Both the position numbers and the translations under genes were made by a program. A stretch of DNA of 40,442 nt from QVMP01 sp047974325 (GTDB taxonomy: Bacteria; Bacteroidota; Bacteroidia; Bacteroidales; Dysgonomonadaceae). The notes under the pieces were generated by a model, which saw nothing but the letters and a program-made list of their open reading frames with translations, was not told the DNA's origin and searched no databases. Of this stretch, positions 28,220-37,828 are shown one piece after another. Position 1 is the first letter of the stretch, and every line of letters starts with the position of its first letter. The stretch lies in the NCBI GenBank assembly GCA_047974325.1, contig JBKECE010000277.1, positions 1 to 40,442 of the forward strand. The letters are read 5' to 3'.

Positions 28220-29470
28220 ATGTTTGATTTTGATTCTCTGAAAGAAATTTTTACGACCATCAGACAGAACAAGATGCGTACCTGCCTGACCGGATTTTCT
28301 ATTTCGTGGGGAATATTCATCTTGATTGTCCTACTCGGTTCAGGCAACGGGCTGCAAAACGGTGTCACTTCAAATTTTTCGCGACGAGCAAAGAATACAA
28401 TCGGTATTATGCCGGGCAACACATCCAAGCCTTATGAGGGTTTTGCTCTGGAAAGACAAATAAAATTAGACGAAAAAGATATACACTTGGTTAGGTCTGA
28501 ATTGGAAGGCGTCACCCAAATGAGTCCGCTATTAGACAAATCGGCAACTATTTCATACAATAAGGAATATGGATCATGGCGTCTCAGAGGTATGTATCCT
28601 GATGGTGCTTACATCCACAATTTAACAAAACAGAGTGGGCGTTTCATAAATTTGCTCGATATTGAACAGATGCGAAAAGTAATCGTATTGAATCCCGACA
28701 TATCCAATATTCTATTTAAAGGTGCTGATCCAATCGGAAAATATGTTGTGGCAGACAGTATTGCCTTTTTGGTTGTGGGTGTTTATAAAGATGAGGGCAA
28801 CATGGGTACCCCACCGGCATACATCCCGTTCTCCACGGCACAAGCCTTATATAGTAAATTTTATGGGATGGACAGGATCGATTTTGTGGTTCCTACACTC
28901 AATTCTGTCGAAAAGAGTAAAGCATTTGAAGAAAGGCTCAGAAACAAACTTGGAGCATTACATAAATTCGATCCGAAAGACAGGTCTGCAGTATACATCC
29001 GAAACACTGCGGAAGATGCAGCGCAAGCCAATCAGATATTTGGCGCTCTCAACATAGCCATGTGGGTAATAGGTATTCTTACTCTGATTGCAGGAGTAGT
29101 CGGTGTGGGCAACATTATGTTGATCACCGTAAAAGAGCGTACACGCGAATTCGGCATCCGCAAAGCAATCGGAGCCTCACCTATGTCCATATTGAGATCT
29201 GTTGTATTGGAATCGCTCATCATTACCACAATCTTTGGATATGTAGGAATGATTTTCGGGTTAGCTCTGATGGAAGGAATAAGTTCGATGATAGGCTCCA
29301 AAACCAGTCAGTCATTCGAAGAACCATCTATATTTCTTGACCCGACAGTTGGCTTAAGCACAGTGCTCATGGCCACCTTCACGTTAATCATTGCCGGAGT
29401 CATAGCTGGACTCGTACCGGCAATAAAAGCCGTAAGAGTGCGACCTATTGAAGCAATGAGAGCAGAATAA
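28220..29470 (+). CDS. MacB-type permease, first paralogue (416 aa)
   Basis: An inner-membrane protein with one N-terminal helix (about residues 20-45), a periplasmic MacB core domain (about 50-270), and a C-terminal FtsX domain of three helices (about 285-405, with TVKERTREFGIRKAIGASP). It does not hydrolyse ATP itself. The operon order is ATPase, two permeases, adaptor, TolC. It shares its start (MFDFD), the NKxRxxxTGF motif and most of its layout with the next gene, so the two are tandem paralogues that probably form a heterodimer. Confidence 0.92.
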   Translation: MFDFDSLKEIFTTIRQNKMRTCLTGFSISWGIFILIVLLGSGNGLQNGVTSNFSRRAKNTIGIMPGNTSKPYEGFALERQIKLDEKDIHLVRSELEGVTQMSPLLDKSATISYNKEYGSWRLRGMYPDGAYIHNLTKQSGRFINLLDIEQMRKVIVLNPDISNILFKGADPIGKYVVADSIAFLVVGVYKDEGNMGTPPAYIPFSTAQALYSKFYGMDRIDFVVPTLNSVEKSKAFEERLRNKLGALHKFDPKDRSAVYIRNTAEDAAQANQIFGALNIAMWVIGILTLIAGVVGVGNIMLITVKERTREFGIRKAIGASPMSILRSVVLESLIITTIFGYVGMIFGLALMEGISSMIGSKTSQSFEEPSIFLDPTVGLSTVLMATFTLIIAGVIAGLVPAIKAVRVRPIEAMRAE

Positions 29471-29492
29471 AAAAAACAAAAAATCCGAGAGA

Positions 29493-30746
29493 ATGTTCGA
29501 TTTAGACAAATGGCAGGAAATATGGGCGACGATAAGTCGCAATAAGGTAAGAAGCATTTTTACCGGATTCGGCGTATTCTGGGGCATTTTTATGCTGGTT
29601 ATATTACTCGGATTCGGTTATTCATTCGAAGGCGGTATACTGAAATCAATAGACGGATTCGCAACCAATTCATGTTTCTTTTCAAGTGATATTACCAGCG
29701 AACCTTACAAAGGATTCCGCAAGGGACGGTTCTGGGAAATAGACAATAAAGATATAGAAATCATAAAACGGAAAGCAACTGCTTTAGAATATATATCTCC
29801 CATATTATTTGGAAACAGTAGTGCAAAAAATGTGGTAAATGGCCAAAAATCAGGTACATATGATGTTCAAGGAGTTTATCCTGAACATTTCGAAATCATG
29901 CAACAACACATTCTATCGGGACGATTGTTCAATAATCTGGATGTCGAATATAATCGAAAAGTCTGCATAATTGGCAAGCAAGTCTACGAAACACTCTTTG
30001 CCGAAGGTGAAAATCCATCCGGACAATATATCCGGGTAAATGGAATTTATTTTCAAGTAGTTGGTGTAATCAAACCAAAATCAAATGCGCAAATCGGCGG
30101 AGATGTAGAATCATCAGTTTTTCTGCCTTTCACCACCCTGCAACAAGCATTCGGCATGGGTGATAAAATTCATTTTTTCGCATGTACGGCCAAACCTGGA
30201 ATAAGCTGTTCCATACTCGAAGAACAGATAACAAACATTCTGAAGGCAAATCATGACATCTCTCCGACTGATATGAAAGCCGTGAGAAGTTTTAATATTG
30301 AAAAACAATTCAAAATATTCTCAAACCTCACTTTGGGAGTGCAAATGCTTATTTGGGTAGTCGGCATCGGATCTTTGTTTTCAGGCATTATCGGGATCAT
30401 GAATATTATGTTGGTCACAATAAAAGAACGCACACGGGAAATCGGTGTACGGCGAGCTTTAGGTGCTAAGCCCCGCACCATTTTGGTACAAATAACAAGC
30501 GAAGGCGTGATTTTGACCCTCATCTCGGGATTCCTTGGTTTATTCGCAGGTGTTCTCATTCTGGAGGTTATGAGAGCAATGATAATGATGAATGCCGGAG
30601 ACTCATTTTTTATACCTCCTCTCCTATCGATAGGGAAAGCATTGGTGGCCCTTCTGGTTTTATCTGTAGCCGGACTGTTTGCCGGATTGTTACCTGCAAC
30701 CCGGGCTTTGAGGATAAAAGCGATAGATGCAATCAGGGATGAATAA
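29493..30746 (+). CDS. MacB-type permease, second paralogue (417 aa)
   Basis: The architecture matches the previous gene: a helix near residues 20-45, a MacB periplasmic core and an FtsX domain with TIKERTREIGVRRALGAKP. The N-terminus (MFDLDKWQEIW, NKVRSIFTGFGVFWGIF) is clearly related. The two genes are separated by 22 bp and the adaptor follows at 46 bp. Confidence 0.92.
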   Translation: MFDLDKWQEIWATISRNKVRSIFTGFGVFWGIFMLVILLGFGYSFEGGILKSIDGFATNSCFFSSDITSEPYKGFRKGRFWEIDNKDIEIIKRKATALEYISPILFGNSSAKNVVNGQKSGTYDVQGVYPEHFEIMQQHILSGRLFNNLDVEYNRKVCIIGKQVYETLFAEGENPSGQYIRVNGIYFQVVGVIKPKSNAQIGGDVESSVFLPFTTLQQAFGMGDKIHFFACTAKPGISCSILEEQITNILKANHDISPTDMKAVRSFNIEKQFKIFSNLTLGVQMLIWVVGIGSLFSGIIGIMNIMLVTIKERTREIGVRRALGAKPRTILVQITSEGVILTLISGFLGLFAGVLILEVMRAMIMMNAGDSFFIPPLLSIGKALVALLVLSVAGLFAGLLPATRALRIKAIDAIRDE

Positions 30747-30792
30747 GAATATTTAAACAATCAGAAGAAAAAATAATAAACAAAAATAAGAT

Positions 30793-31929
30793 ATGAAAAA
30801 AGCACTCAAAATTTCGTTCTTTGTCCTTTTAGGCCTTATCATCATTTTCACAATCTATCTGGTCGTGAAGAATACGATAACAAAAGAGACCGTTTACAAG
30901 GTAGAAGAAGTAAAGGTAGGAAACATAGAGAATACGTCTGTGGCAACAGGAAAAGTTTCGCCTCGCGACGAAATCCTCATCAAACCTCAAATCTCGGGAA
31001 TCATAACAGAAATACGGAAAGAAGCCGGTGATTATGTAAAAGCCGGAGAAGTGATCGCCGTGGTGAAAGTGATACCTGATGTGTCGCAACTCAATTCGGC
31101 CGAATCGCGTGTCAGACTTGCCCAAATAAGCGTCGGACTTGTAAAATCCGAATATGAACGTCAAAAACAGCTTTTCGAAAAAGGAGTGATCGCGAAAGAA
31201 GAGATGGATAAATCTGAAGTTGATTATAAAAATGCAAAAGAAGAGCTCAGCGTATCGCAAGATAATCTTGAAATTACCAAAACCGGTATTTCAAAGTCTA
31301 CTGCACAATATAGCAACACACAAATCAGAGCAACCATTGACGGAATGATCCTCGATGTTCCTGTCAAAGTGGGAAACTCAGTGATTCAGGCAAACACGTT
31401 TAATGACGGAACCACTATAGCAACGGTTGCCAACATGAATGACATGATATTCATAGGCAACATAGACGAAACCGAAGTTGGACGCATCCATGTAGACATG
31501 CCTATAAAACTATCAGTAGGAGCCATTGAAGGTCGCAAATTTGATGCCATACTCGAATACATTGCTCCTAAGGGAACGGAACAGAATGGTGCAGTTTTGT
31601 TTGAAATCAAAGCTGCTGCACGAATTCCTCAAGATGTATACATCCGTGCAGGATACAGTACAAATGCCGAAATAGTAGTTGCCAAAGCTGAAGGTGTATT
31701 AATTTTACCCGAAAGTACAGTTACATTCGAGAAAGATTCTACTTTCGTATACATTTTGAAGGCAGGAGAAAAAGGAAAACAAGAATTCGATAAAAGACAA
31801 ATTTCTGTTGGATTGTCAGACGGCGTTCATATAGAAATAAAATCCGGTTTGAAGAAAGGTGATAAAGTACGAGGCTCTGAAGTCGATGAAAGTAATAAAA
31901 AAGAGGTGAGCGTAAAAAAAGAAATGTAA
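30793..31929 (+). CDS. Membrane fusion protein, MacA/RND-adaptor type (378 aa)
   Basis: A periplasmic adaptor between the MacB-like permeases and TolC. It has an N-terminal membrane anchor (about residues 5-26), a lipoyl motif (IKPQISGIITEIRKEAGDYV), an alpha-hairpin with coiled-coil pattern (about 100-170), the second lipoyl half (IRATIDGMILDVPVKVG), a beta-barrel and a membrane-proximal domain (LKKGDKVRGSEV). There is no lipobox, in contrast to the adaptor of the other exporter in this window. Confidence 0.92.
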   Translation: MKKALKISFFVLLGLIIIFTIYLVVKNTITKETVYKVEEVKVGNIENTSVATGKVSPRDEILIKPQISGIITEIRKEAGDYVKAGEVIAVVKVIPDVSQLNSAESRVRLAQISVGLVKSEYERQKQLFEKGVIAKEEMDKSEVDYKNAKEELSVSQDNLEITKTGISKSTAQYSNTQIRATIDGMILDVPVKVGNSVIQANTFNDGTTIATVANMNDMIFIGNIDETEVGRIHVDMPIKLSVGAIEGRKFDAILEYIAPKGTEQNGAVLFEIKAAARIPQDVYIRAGYSTNAEIVVAKAEGVLILPESTVTFEKDSTFVYILKAGEKGKQEFDKRQISVGLSDGVHIEIKSGLKKGDKVRGSEVDESNKKEVSVKKEM

Positions 31930-31979
31930 ACCAGTCATTCCATAAATGAAAGGAAGCATCTAATGATATATATATAACA

Positions 31980-32004
31980 ACATAACAGTCACATTGTGTT
32001 ATGT
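31980..32004. other. Palindromic hairpin between adaptor and tolC genes
   Basis: A perfect 8-bp inverted repeat, ACATAACA (31980-31987) with TGTTATGT (31997-32004) and a 9-nt spacer. It has no T-tract, so a terminator is unlikely; it could be a protein-binding site or an mRNA structure that tunes tolC expression. Confidence 0.45.
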
Positions 32005-32064
32005 ATACAAAACAATAAAAAGGTACTAAGCCTTACTAAACTATAAAAAAGAATATATACAAAT

Positions 32065-33402
32065 ATGATAAAAAAATATATCATTGCAATTGGAGTATTT
32101 ATCTCATGTTCTATGGCTCAGGCACAGCCTGCATGGACTTTGCGCGAATGCATCACCTATGCTATTGAAAATAATACTGCCATCAAACAACAAAAAGTGA
32201 GTGTAGACAATGCGGAAATCAATCTGAACACAAGCAAAAGTAGCCGATTGCCCGATTTGAATGCCTCGCTTGGACATGAATTCACTTTCGGAAGAACAAC
32301 CTATTCCGCCACAAACGGAGTAGGAAAAAGTAATAGCGGTACATCCAATTTCAGCATATCATCAAGCACGCCTCTTTTCACAGGATTTAAAATAACCAAC
32401 GATATTGAAGCGAAAAAGTTTGATCTGATGGCTGCCACTGAAGGATTGAAGAAGGCTAAAGACGATTTGGGTTTACAGGTCACATCTTATTATCTGGATG
32501 TACTCTTCAAAAAAGAGATACTGAAAGTATACAAAGAACAAGTAGATTTGACCAAACTTCAAGTCGAGAAAACATCTGTCATGGTAGAAACCGGAAAAGT
32601 GGCCAAATCTCAATTGTATGACATAAATTCACAACTTGCAAATGATGAGTTGAATATGACTAATGCAAAAAATGATTTGGATTTGAGTTTACTGAATCTG
32701 ATCCAATCTCTAAATCTGCAAAAAGACATAAGCTCATTTGATATTGCTTCTCCGGCCGTTGATGACGTAGTTTCAGCTAATTTTTCAAGTCTGATGACTC
32801 CTTCTGAGGTTTATAGCACAGCCATACAGATACGTCCACAGGTGAAGGAAGCGGAATATACCATAGAAAGTAGCAAGAAAACTTTGAAAGTAGCACAATC
32901 GGGATATTACCCACAACTGAATCTGACTATGGGTTATGGAACAAGCTCACAACGGATCTATAATGAGAGTAATGCAAGCCTGAGAGATCAATTAGATCAA
33001 AACGGAGCTTATAATATAGGTTTTTCATTAAGCATTCCTATTTTTAATCGTTTTCAGGTACGCAATCAGGTAAGAAGTGCCAAGCTGAGCATACTGAACA
33101 ACGAATTGGCTCTAGACAATGTGAAACAGGCTCTTTTCAAAGAAATACAACAAGCATATCAAAGTGCCGTAGGAGCACAAGCCAAATATATAGCTACAGA
33201 GAAATCCTTAGCTGCAACTAGCGAATCTTTCAAATATGTGCAGGAAAGATATAACGTGGGCAAAGCAAATGTATACGAATACAGTGAATCACAAACAAAA
33301 CTGTTGTCGAGCAAGTCGGAACGACTGCAAGCAAAATATGATTTCCTGTTCCGAACAAAAATATTAGACTTTTATGCCGGAAAAGAAATCAATTTAGAGT
33401 AA
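32065..33402 (+). CDS. TolC-family outer membrane efflux protein of the MacAB-like pump (445 aa)
   Basis: Signal peptide at residues 1-20 (ending AQAQ), then two outer-membrane efflux repeats; the second carries the conserved NIGFSLSIPIFNRFQVRNQVRSA. It is the exit duct of the MacAB-like system, 135 bp after the adaptor gene and the end of the operon. It converges on pgl with only 6 bp between stops and no terminator of its own. Confidence 0.93.
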   Translation: MIKKYIIAIGVFISCSMAQAQPAWTLRECITYAIENNTAIKQQKVSVDNAEINLNTSKSSRLPDLNASLGHEFTFGRTTYSATNGVGKSNSGTSNFSISSSTPLFTGFKITNDIEAKKFDLMAATEGLKKAKDDLGLQVTSYYLDVLFKKEILKVYKEQVDLTKLQVEKTSVMVETGKVAKSQLYDINSQLANDELNMTNAKNDLDLSLLNLIQSLNLQKDISSFDIASPAVDDVVSANFSSLMTPSEVYSTAIQIRPQVKEAEYTIESSKKTLKVAQSGYYPQLNLTMGYGTSSQRIYNESNASLRDQLDQNGAYNIGFSLSIPIFNRFQVRNQVRSAKLSILNNELALDNVKQALFKEIQQAYQSAVGAQAKYIATEKSLAATSESFKYVQERYNVGKANVYEYSESQTKLLSSKSERLQAKYDFLFRTKILDFYAGKEINLE

Positions 33403-33408
33403 GGAAGG

Positions 33409-34134
33409 TTACAACAAACTTGCTGCATCTTCGTCTAAAAACCAATATAGATTGCCATGTGCAGGATTCACCCGCGCAGCAGGATAGGTGTTCATGAAAC
33501 GATTGCGCTGCAAAATTATTTCTTTCACTTTCTCGGCTTTGCTCTTTCCTGTAACCAGGAAAACTACATTGTGGGCACTATTTACGATTTTTCCGCTAAG
33601 ACTAACACGAGACATTCCCGTTTCAGGATGATGGGCAACAATACAGTTCTCATTGCTATTCCACAACTCTATCTGATGAGGAAAGATAGATACAGTATGT
33701 CCATCATCACCCAATCCCAACATCAGTACATCAAAAATGGGAGTTCCATTTTCTTTTGCGAGAAAATTCTCTAAGACATCGGAATACCGCCGGGCCTCAT
33801 CTTCAGGTTCATTCTCACCAAGTATTCGATGAATATTGCTATCCCGGATACTTCTAACTTTGTCAAACAAAAGGCTACGGGTCATTCCATAATTGCTCAT
33901 TTCATTGTCAGGAGGAACACAACGTTCATCACCCCAGAAAAATGATATTTTTTCCCAATCAATACCAGTCTGGTATTTCTCAGACCAATGCTTGAACAAA
34001 GCCTTTGGTGTTGACCCTCCTGAAAGAGACAGATTGATGTGTTCGTTCTCAGCCAATTCTTCTTTGAGAAAAGAAGAGAAACCCTCACAGAGGGCTTCCA
34101 CATCTTTAAAAATATTAATATGCTCGTTGATCAT
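33409..34134 (-). CDS. pgl: 6-phosphogluconolactonase (241 aa)
   Basis: Hydrolyses 6-phosphogluconolactone in the oxidative pentose phosphate pathway. It is a DevB/Pgl-type enzyme with LSGGSTPKALF (about residues 38-48) and GDERCVPPDNEMSNYGMTRSLL, the active-site and phosphate-binding motifs shared with glucosamine-6-phosphate isomerases. Context settles the choice: it follows zwf with an ATGA overlap of start and stop (34134-34131). Confidence 0.93.
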   Translation of the reverse strand: MINEHINIFKDVEALCEGFSSFLKEELAENEHINLSLSGGSTPKALFKHWSEKYQTGIDWEKISFFWGDERCVPPDNEMSNYGMTRSLLFDKVRSIRDSNIHRILGENEPEDEARRYSDVLENFLAKENGTPIFDVLMLGLGDDGHTVSIFPHQIELWNSNENCIVAHHPETGMSRVSLSGKIVNSAHNVVFLVTGKSKAEKVKEIILQRNRFMNTYPAARVNPAHGNLYWFLDEDAASLL

Positions 34135-35660
34135 AATTCACAATAAATTCCATCGTCCGACAGATTCTTGCAAGGATATCTCCATGCCATATTTTTTCCA
34201 TCAATCAGGCTATCTGCATTTGCTGGTCCCCACGATCCGCAAGGATAACCCTGCAAAGGCGCATCCGGATTTGTTTGCCAATAGTCTAATATAGGTTGCA
34301 CAAATTTCCAGGTTTCTTCAATTGCATCACCACGCGAATAGAGTGTAGAATCGCCCAACATCGCATCGTGCAACAAACGTTCATATGCTCCCGGAACATA
34401 CGTTTCCTGCAATTGAGTGTAGTGAAAATCCATATTTACCTCTTTCACCTTATATCCTCCACCGGGAATTTTCATTCCTGTTTTCAATAACAGACCTTCA
34501 TCAGGGTGAATGCGGATAACCAACATATTACCTTGCCTGACAGAATCGTCATTACTTGCAAACAAATTGAGAGGTGTGGGTTTGAAATGAATCACAACTT
34601 CCGAAACACGTGTTGGAAGATGTTTTCCTGTACGAATATAGAACGGGACATCACCCCATCGCCAGTTATCTATGAAGAGTTTCAGAGCCACATACGTCTC
34701 GGTACGCGATTCCGCATTCACTCCAACTTCTTCCCTATATCCTTTTTGGGGAACACCTTTTACTTTTGAAGCCGTATATTGTCCACGAATCACATTATTG
34801 TGAATGTCTTCTTCGGACAATGGTCTTATCGCCTGAAAAACTTTCAATTTTTCATTACGTATAGCATCTGATTCTATCACCATCGGAGGTTCCATCGCCA
34901 CAAGTGCAAGAAGTTGCAGCAAGTGATTTTGTACCATGTCACGTAATGCTCCTGAATGATCGTAGTACCCTCCCCTATTTTCAACACCAATGCTTTCAGC
35001 CGCTGTGATTTCCACATGGTGAATGTAATTACGATTCCAAAGTGGTTCATATATGCTGTTCGAAAAACGTGTCACCAACATATTCTGAACAGTTTCCTTT
35101 CCCAGATAATGATCCATCCGGTAGAGCTGGTCTTCTGTATAATCGGTCAATAACGAAGCATTAAGTTTTTGAGCCGAAACCAAATCCGTACCGAATGGTT
35201 TTTCTATAATCACCCGTCTTATTTTACCTTCCGCTCTGTTCAATCCCTGTTGTGCAAGAAAATGAGGGATGAGCGGATATAAGTTGGGTGGCGTAGACAA
35301 ATAGAAAAGATAATTTTCTTCTGTTCCTTTTTCGATATCAATCTGATGAAGTTTCTCTTTAAGTTTAATATACTCCGCTGAATTATCAGTCTCGATAGAT
35401 AAATAATGCAAATATTGTTCGAAAACGTTTAATTCATCATCGCTTATGTCTCTGCCTGATGAAAATTCGCGTATACCATCTTTCATCTTTTCCCGGAACG
35501 TATCATCCGTGAATGCACTGCGGGCTACTCCGAGTATAGCAAAATTTTCCGGTAAGGAATTTTGTTTATACAGATCGAATAGTGCCGGTACAAGCTTACG
35601 ATATGTCAAATCGCCCGAAGCTCCGAAAATTACTAAAATCTGGTTATTCAAGACTTTCAT
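34131..35660 (-). CDS. zwf: Glucose-6-phosphate 1-dehydrogenase (509 aa)
   Basis: The first enzyme of the oxidative pentose phosphate pathway: oxidises glucose-6-phosphate and yields NAD(P)H. N-terminal cofactor site GASGDLTYRKLVPAL (residues 14-28), active-site YRMDHYLGKE, and the structural motif RIHPDEGLLLKTG. It is 3 nt after gnd and overlaps pgl, so the three proteins are probably produced in fixed ratios. Confidence 0.96.
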   Translation of the reverse strand: MKVLNNQILVIFGASGDLTYRKLVPALFDLYKQNSLPENFAILGVARSAFTDDTFREKMKDGIREFSSGRDISDDELNVFEQYLHYLSIETDNSAEYIKLKEKLHQIDIEKGTEENYLFYLSTPPNLYPLIPHFLAQQGLNRAEGKIRRVIIEKPFGTDLVSAQKLNASLLTDYTEDQLYRMDHYLGKETVQNMLVTRFSNSIYEPLWNRNYIHHVEITAAESIGVENRGGYYDHSGALRDMVQNHLLQLLALVAMEPPMVIESDAIRNEKLKVFQAIRPLSEEDIHNNVIRGQYTASKVKGVPQKGYREEVGVNAESRTETYVALKLFIDNWRWGDVPFYIRTGKHLPTRVSEVVIHFKPTPLNLFASNDDSVRQGNMLVIRIHPDEGLLLKTGMKIPGGGYKVKEVNMDFHYTQLQETYVPGAYERLLHDAMLGDSTLYSRGDAIEETWKFVQPILDYWQTNPDAPLQGYPCGSWGPANADSLIDGKNMAWRYPCKNLSDDGIYCEL

Positions 35661-35663
35661 TTT

Positions 35664-36560
35664 TTAATCCTTCTTCATTTCATGTCCTCCAAACTGATTT
35701 CTCAGAGCAGACAATAATTTATAAGCATAAGAATCTTTCTCTCTCGATTCAAATCGAGTAAACAATGATGCTGTGATCGCATGTGCCGGAACATCAAAAT
35801 CAATAGCAGTCTGCACAGTCCAACGACCTTCGCCACTATCCGAAACATAAGGTTTGATTCCATCCAGGTTCACATCATCTTCCAGTGCATTTCCGATCAA
35901 ATCCAACAGCCAAGAGCGAACTACAGAACCCTGCATCCACACACGTGAAATTTTAGCTAAATCCACATCATAAGGCGATTTTTTCATTATTTCAAAACCT
36001 TCGGCATAAGCTTGCATCATTCCATATTCTATGCCATTGTGGATCATCTTTACCATATGACCCGATCCACTTTCGCCGCAACGGATATAACCATTTTCAG
36101 GAGCAAGAGATTTAAAGATAGGCTCTGCAAAATCGCAAGCTCCTTTTTCGCCTCCATACATAAGGCAATAACCGTTTTGAAGCCCCCAAACACCACCACT
36201 CGTGCCACAGTCCAAATAATGAATACCTTTTTCGGCTACCTTTTTTCCTCTTTCCACTGTTTCACGCCAGTAGCTGTTTCCTCCATCTACAATAATGTCA
36301 TCTTTACTCAGCAATGTAAGTAACTCAGCAATATTCTGCTCTACTGGTTTTCCTGCGGGAACCATCAGCCAAACCAATTTTTGTCCATCAAGTTTACTTA
36401 CCAAATCTTTTAGGTCTGAAGCAGCAATCGCACCCTTGCTCACAGCTTCATCAACTTCGGGTTTAGTCAAATTATATACAACAACTTCGTGTCCGTGATT
36501 GAGAAGGCGTTCTACCATCTTACCGCCCATTTTTCCTAAGCCTACAAATCCTATTTTCAT
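35664..36560 (-). CDS. gnd: 6-phosphogluconate dehydrogenase, short form (298 aa)
   Basis: Decarboxylating dehydrogenase giving ribulose-5-phosphate. N-terminal Rossmann motif GLGKMGGKM (residues 7-15), then VDGGNSYW, the substrate motif DCGTSGGVWG and HMVKMIHNGIEYGMMQ with the catalytic Lys. At 298 residues it is the short GntZ/YqeC type rather than the 470-residue type. In this order (gnd-zwf-pgl) it starts the oxidative pentose phosphate operon. The 298 bp upstream hold the gpmA terminator hairpin and no ORF; I did not find a convincing promoter. Confidence 0.93.
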   Translation of the reverse strand: MKIGFVGLGKMGGKMVERLLNHGHEVVVYNLTKPEVDEAVSKGAIAASDLKDLVSKLDGQKLVWLMVPAGKPVEQNIAELLTLLSKDDIIVDGGNSYWRETVERGKKVAEKGIHYLDCGTSGGVWGLQNGYCLMYGGEKGACDFAEPIFKSLAPENGYIRCGESGSGHMVKMIHNGIEYGMMQAYAEGFEIMKKSPYDVDLAKISRVWMQGSVVRSWLLDLIGNALEDDVNLDGIKPYVSDSGEGRWTVQTAIDFDVPAHAITASLFTRFESREKDSYAYKLLSALRNQFGGHEMKKD

Positions 36561-36791
36561 GTTTTTTCTATTTTATGAGATTTTTTAATTTCTGGTATTT
36601 TGAACTACTAAATTAACAAAATACTGAATACAAATCCAATTTTTACTTAAGTTACAACAATCAATAATTACAAATGTTTGGTACAAAGCATTTTGATATC
36701 AACCGATATGTTATATATTTTATCTATAATAAATATTACATTATAACATTCATTGATGAACCAAGACGATTTATTGAGACTACTCTCTAAT

Positions 36792-36839
36792 AAATCAAAA
36801 GAGCCGGAACTTGTAAATAAGTCCCGGCTCTTTTGATTT
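36792..36839 (-). terminator. Long-stem terminator of gpmA
   Basis: A 16-bp perfect stem, AAATCAAAAGAGCCGG (36792-36807) with CCGGCTCTTTTGATTT (36824-36839), extended by ACTT/AAGT across a mismatch. The GC core flanked by A and T runs acts on gpmA (minus) and could act on either strand. Confidence 0.88.
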
Positions 36840-36858
36840 ATATTCTTAAAAAACTATA

Positions 36859-37605
36859 TTATTTTTTCTTACCTTGGTTTGCAACTGCGTCCATCAATTT
36901 TTTGATTTCTTCCGGGTCACCTAAGAAATAGTCTTTTACAAAATTCAGATCATCATCGAATTCAAATACATAAGGTACAGCCGTCGGCAGATTTAAACTA
37001 ACAATATCTTCGTCTGATATACCTTTCAGATACTTGATAATACCTCTAAGGCTATTTCCGTGAGCTGCAACAATGATATCATCATGTTTCACGAGCGACG
37101 GATAAATCACTTCTTGCCAATAAGGAAGAATACGTTCAACAGTCTGCTTCAATGCTTCTGTTTCAGGAACATAAGACTTTGGCACATCATTATAGCGCAA
37201 ATCCTGCGAAGCTGAACGAGGATCACTCGGATCTAGTGGAGCAGGTGGCACATCGTAGCTGCGACGCCACACAAGCACTTGCTCATCTCCATACTTTTCA
37301 GCTGTTTCAGCTTTATTCAATCCTTGAAGCATTCCATAATGCTTTTCGTTAAGGCGCCATGTTTTTTCGACAGGAATCCAATCCAGATCCATCTGGTCCA
37401 AAATATTATTCAAGGTCTTGATCGCTCTTTTCAAGTAAGAAGTATAAGCTATTTCAAACTTGAATCCTTCTTTTTTAAGGAGTTGACCTGCATTTATGGC
37501 TTCTTCGAGGCCTTTTTCCGATAAGTCTACATTTGTCCAGCCAGTAAAGCGGTTTTCTTTGTTCCAAACGCTTTCTCCGTGACGAATCAATACTACTCTT
37601 TTCAT
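36859..37605 (-). CDS. gpmA: 2,3-bisphosphoglycerate-dependent phosphoglycerate mutase (248 aa)
   Basis: Interconverts 3- and 2-phosphoglycerate in glycolysis. The phosphohistidine motif is RHGESVWN (residues 8-15), followed by NRFTGWTNVDLSEKG; the second histidine is in AAHGNSLRGI. The length is that of the dimeric or tetrameric family. It is transcribed alone: a -7 element lies upstream and a strong terminator downstream. Confidence 0.96.
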   Translation of the reverse strand: MKRVVLIRHGESVWNKENRFTGWTNVDLSEKGLEEAINAGQLLKKEGFKFEIAYTSYLKRAIKTLNNILDQMDLDWIPVEKTWRLNEKHYGMLQGLNKAETAEKYGDEQVLVWRRSYDVPPAPLDPSDPRSASQDLRYNDVPKSYVPETEALKQTVERILPYWQEVIYPSLVKHDDIIVAAHGNSLRGIIKYLKGISDEDIVSLNLPTAVPYVFEFDDDLNFVKDYFLGDPEEIKKLMDAVANQGKKK

Positions 37606-37644
37606 CTATTATTTAATTTAAAATATCCAATAAATTCAGTGTTA

Positions 37645-37652
37645 CAAAAATA
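37645..37652 (-). promoter_or_regulatory. Candidate -7 element of gpmA
   Basis: Minus strand TATTTTTG, 39 bp before the ATG. The -33 position is not TTTG. Confidence 0.45.
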
Positions 37653-37778
37653 ACAAAAATCCGTTAGAATGGCTACATCTACAATTCTTATAATTCATTA
37701 TTAATGTTGTGTCTCATTTTTTAGTTCGTTTTGTTAATTATTAAGAAATGTAGCACTCTCTGTTGACTGTAAATATGC

Positions 37779-37786
37779 TATTTTTG
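37779..37786 (+). promoter_or_regulatory. Candidate -7 element of the nucleoside kinase gene
   Basis: TATTTTTG, 42 bp before the ATG, divergent to the gpmA promoter. The -33 region lacks TTTG. Confidence 0.45.
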
Positions 37787-37828
37787 TTATAATTTAAAAT
37801 TTTTGAGTTCATACATCAACACAAAATA

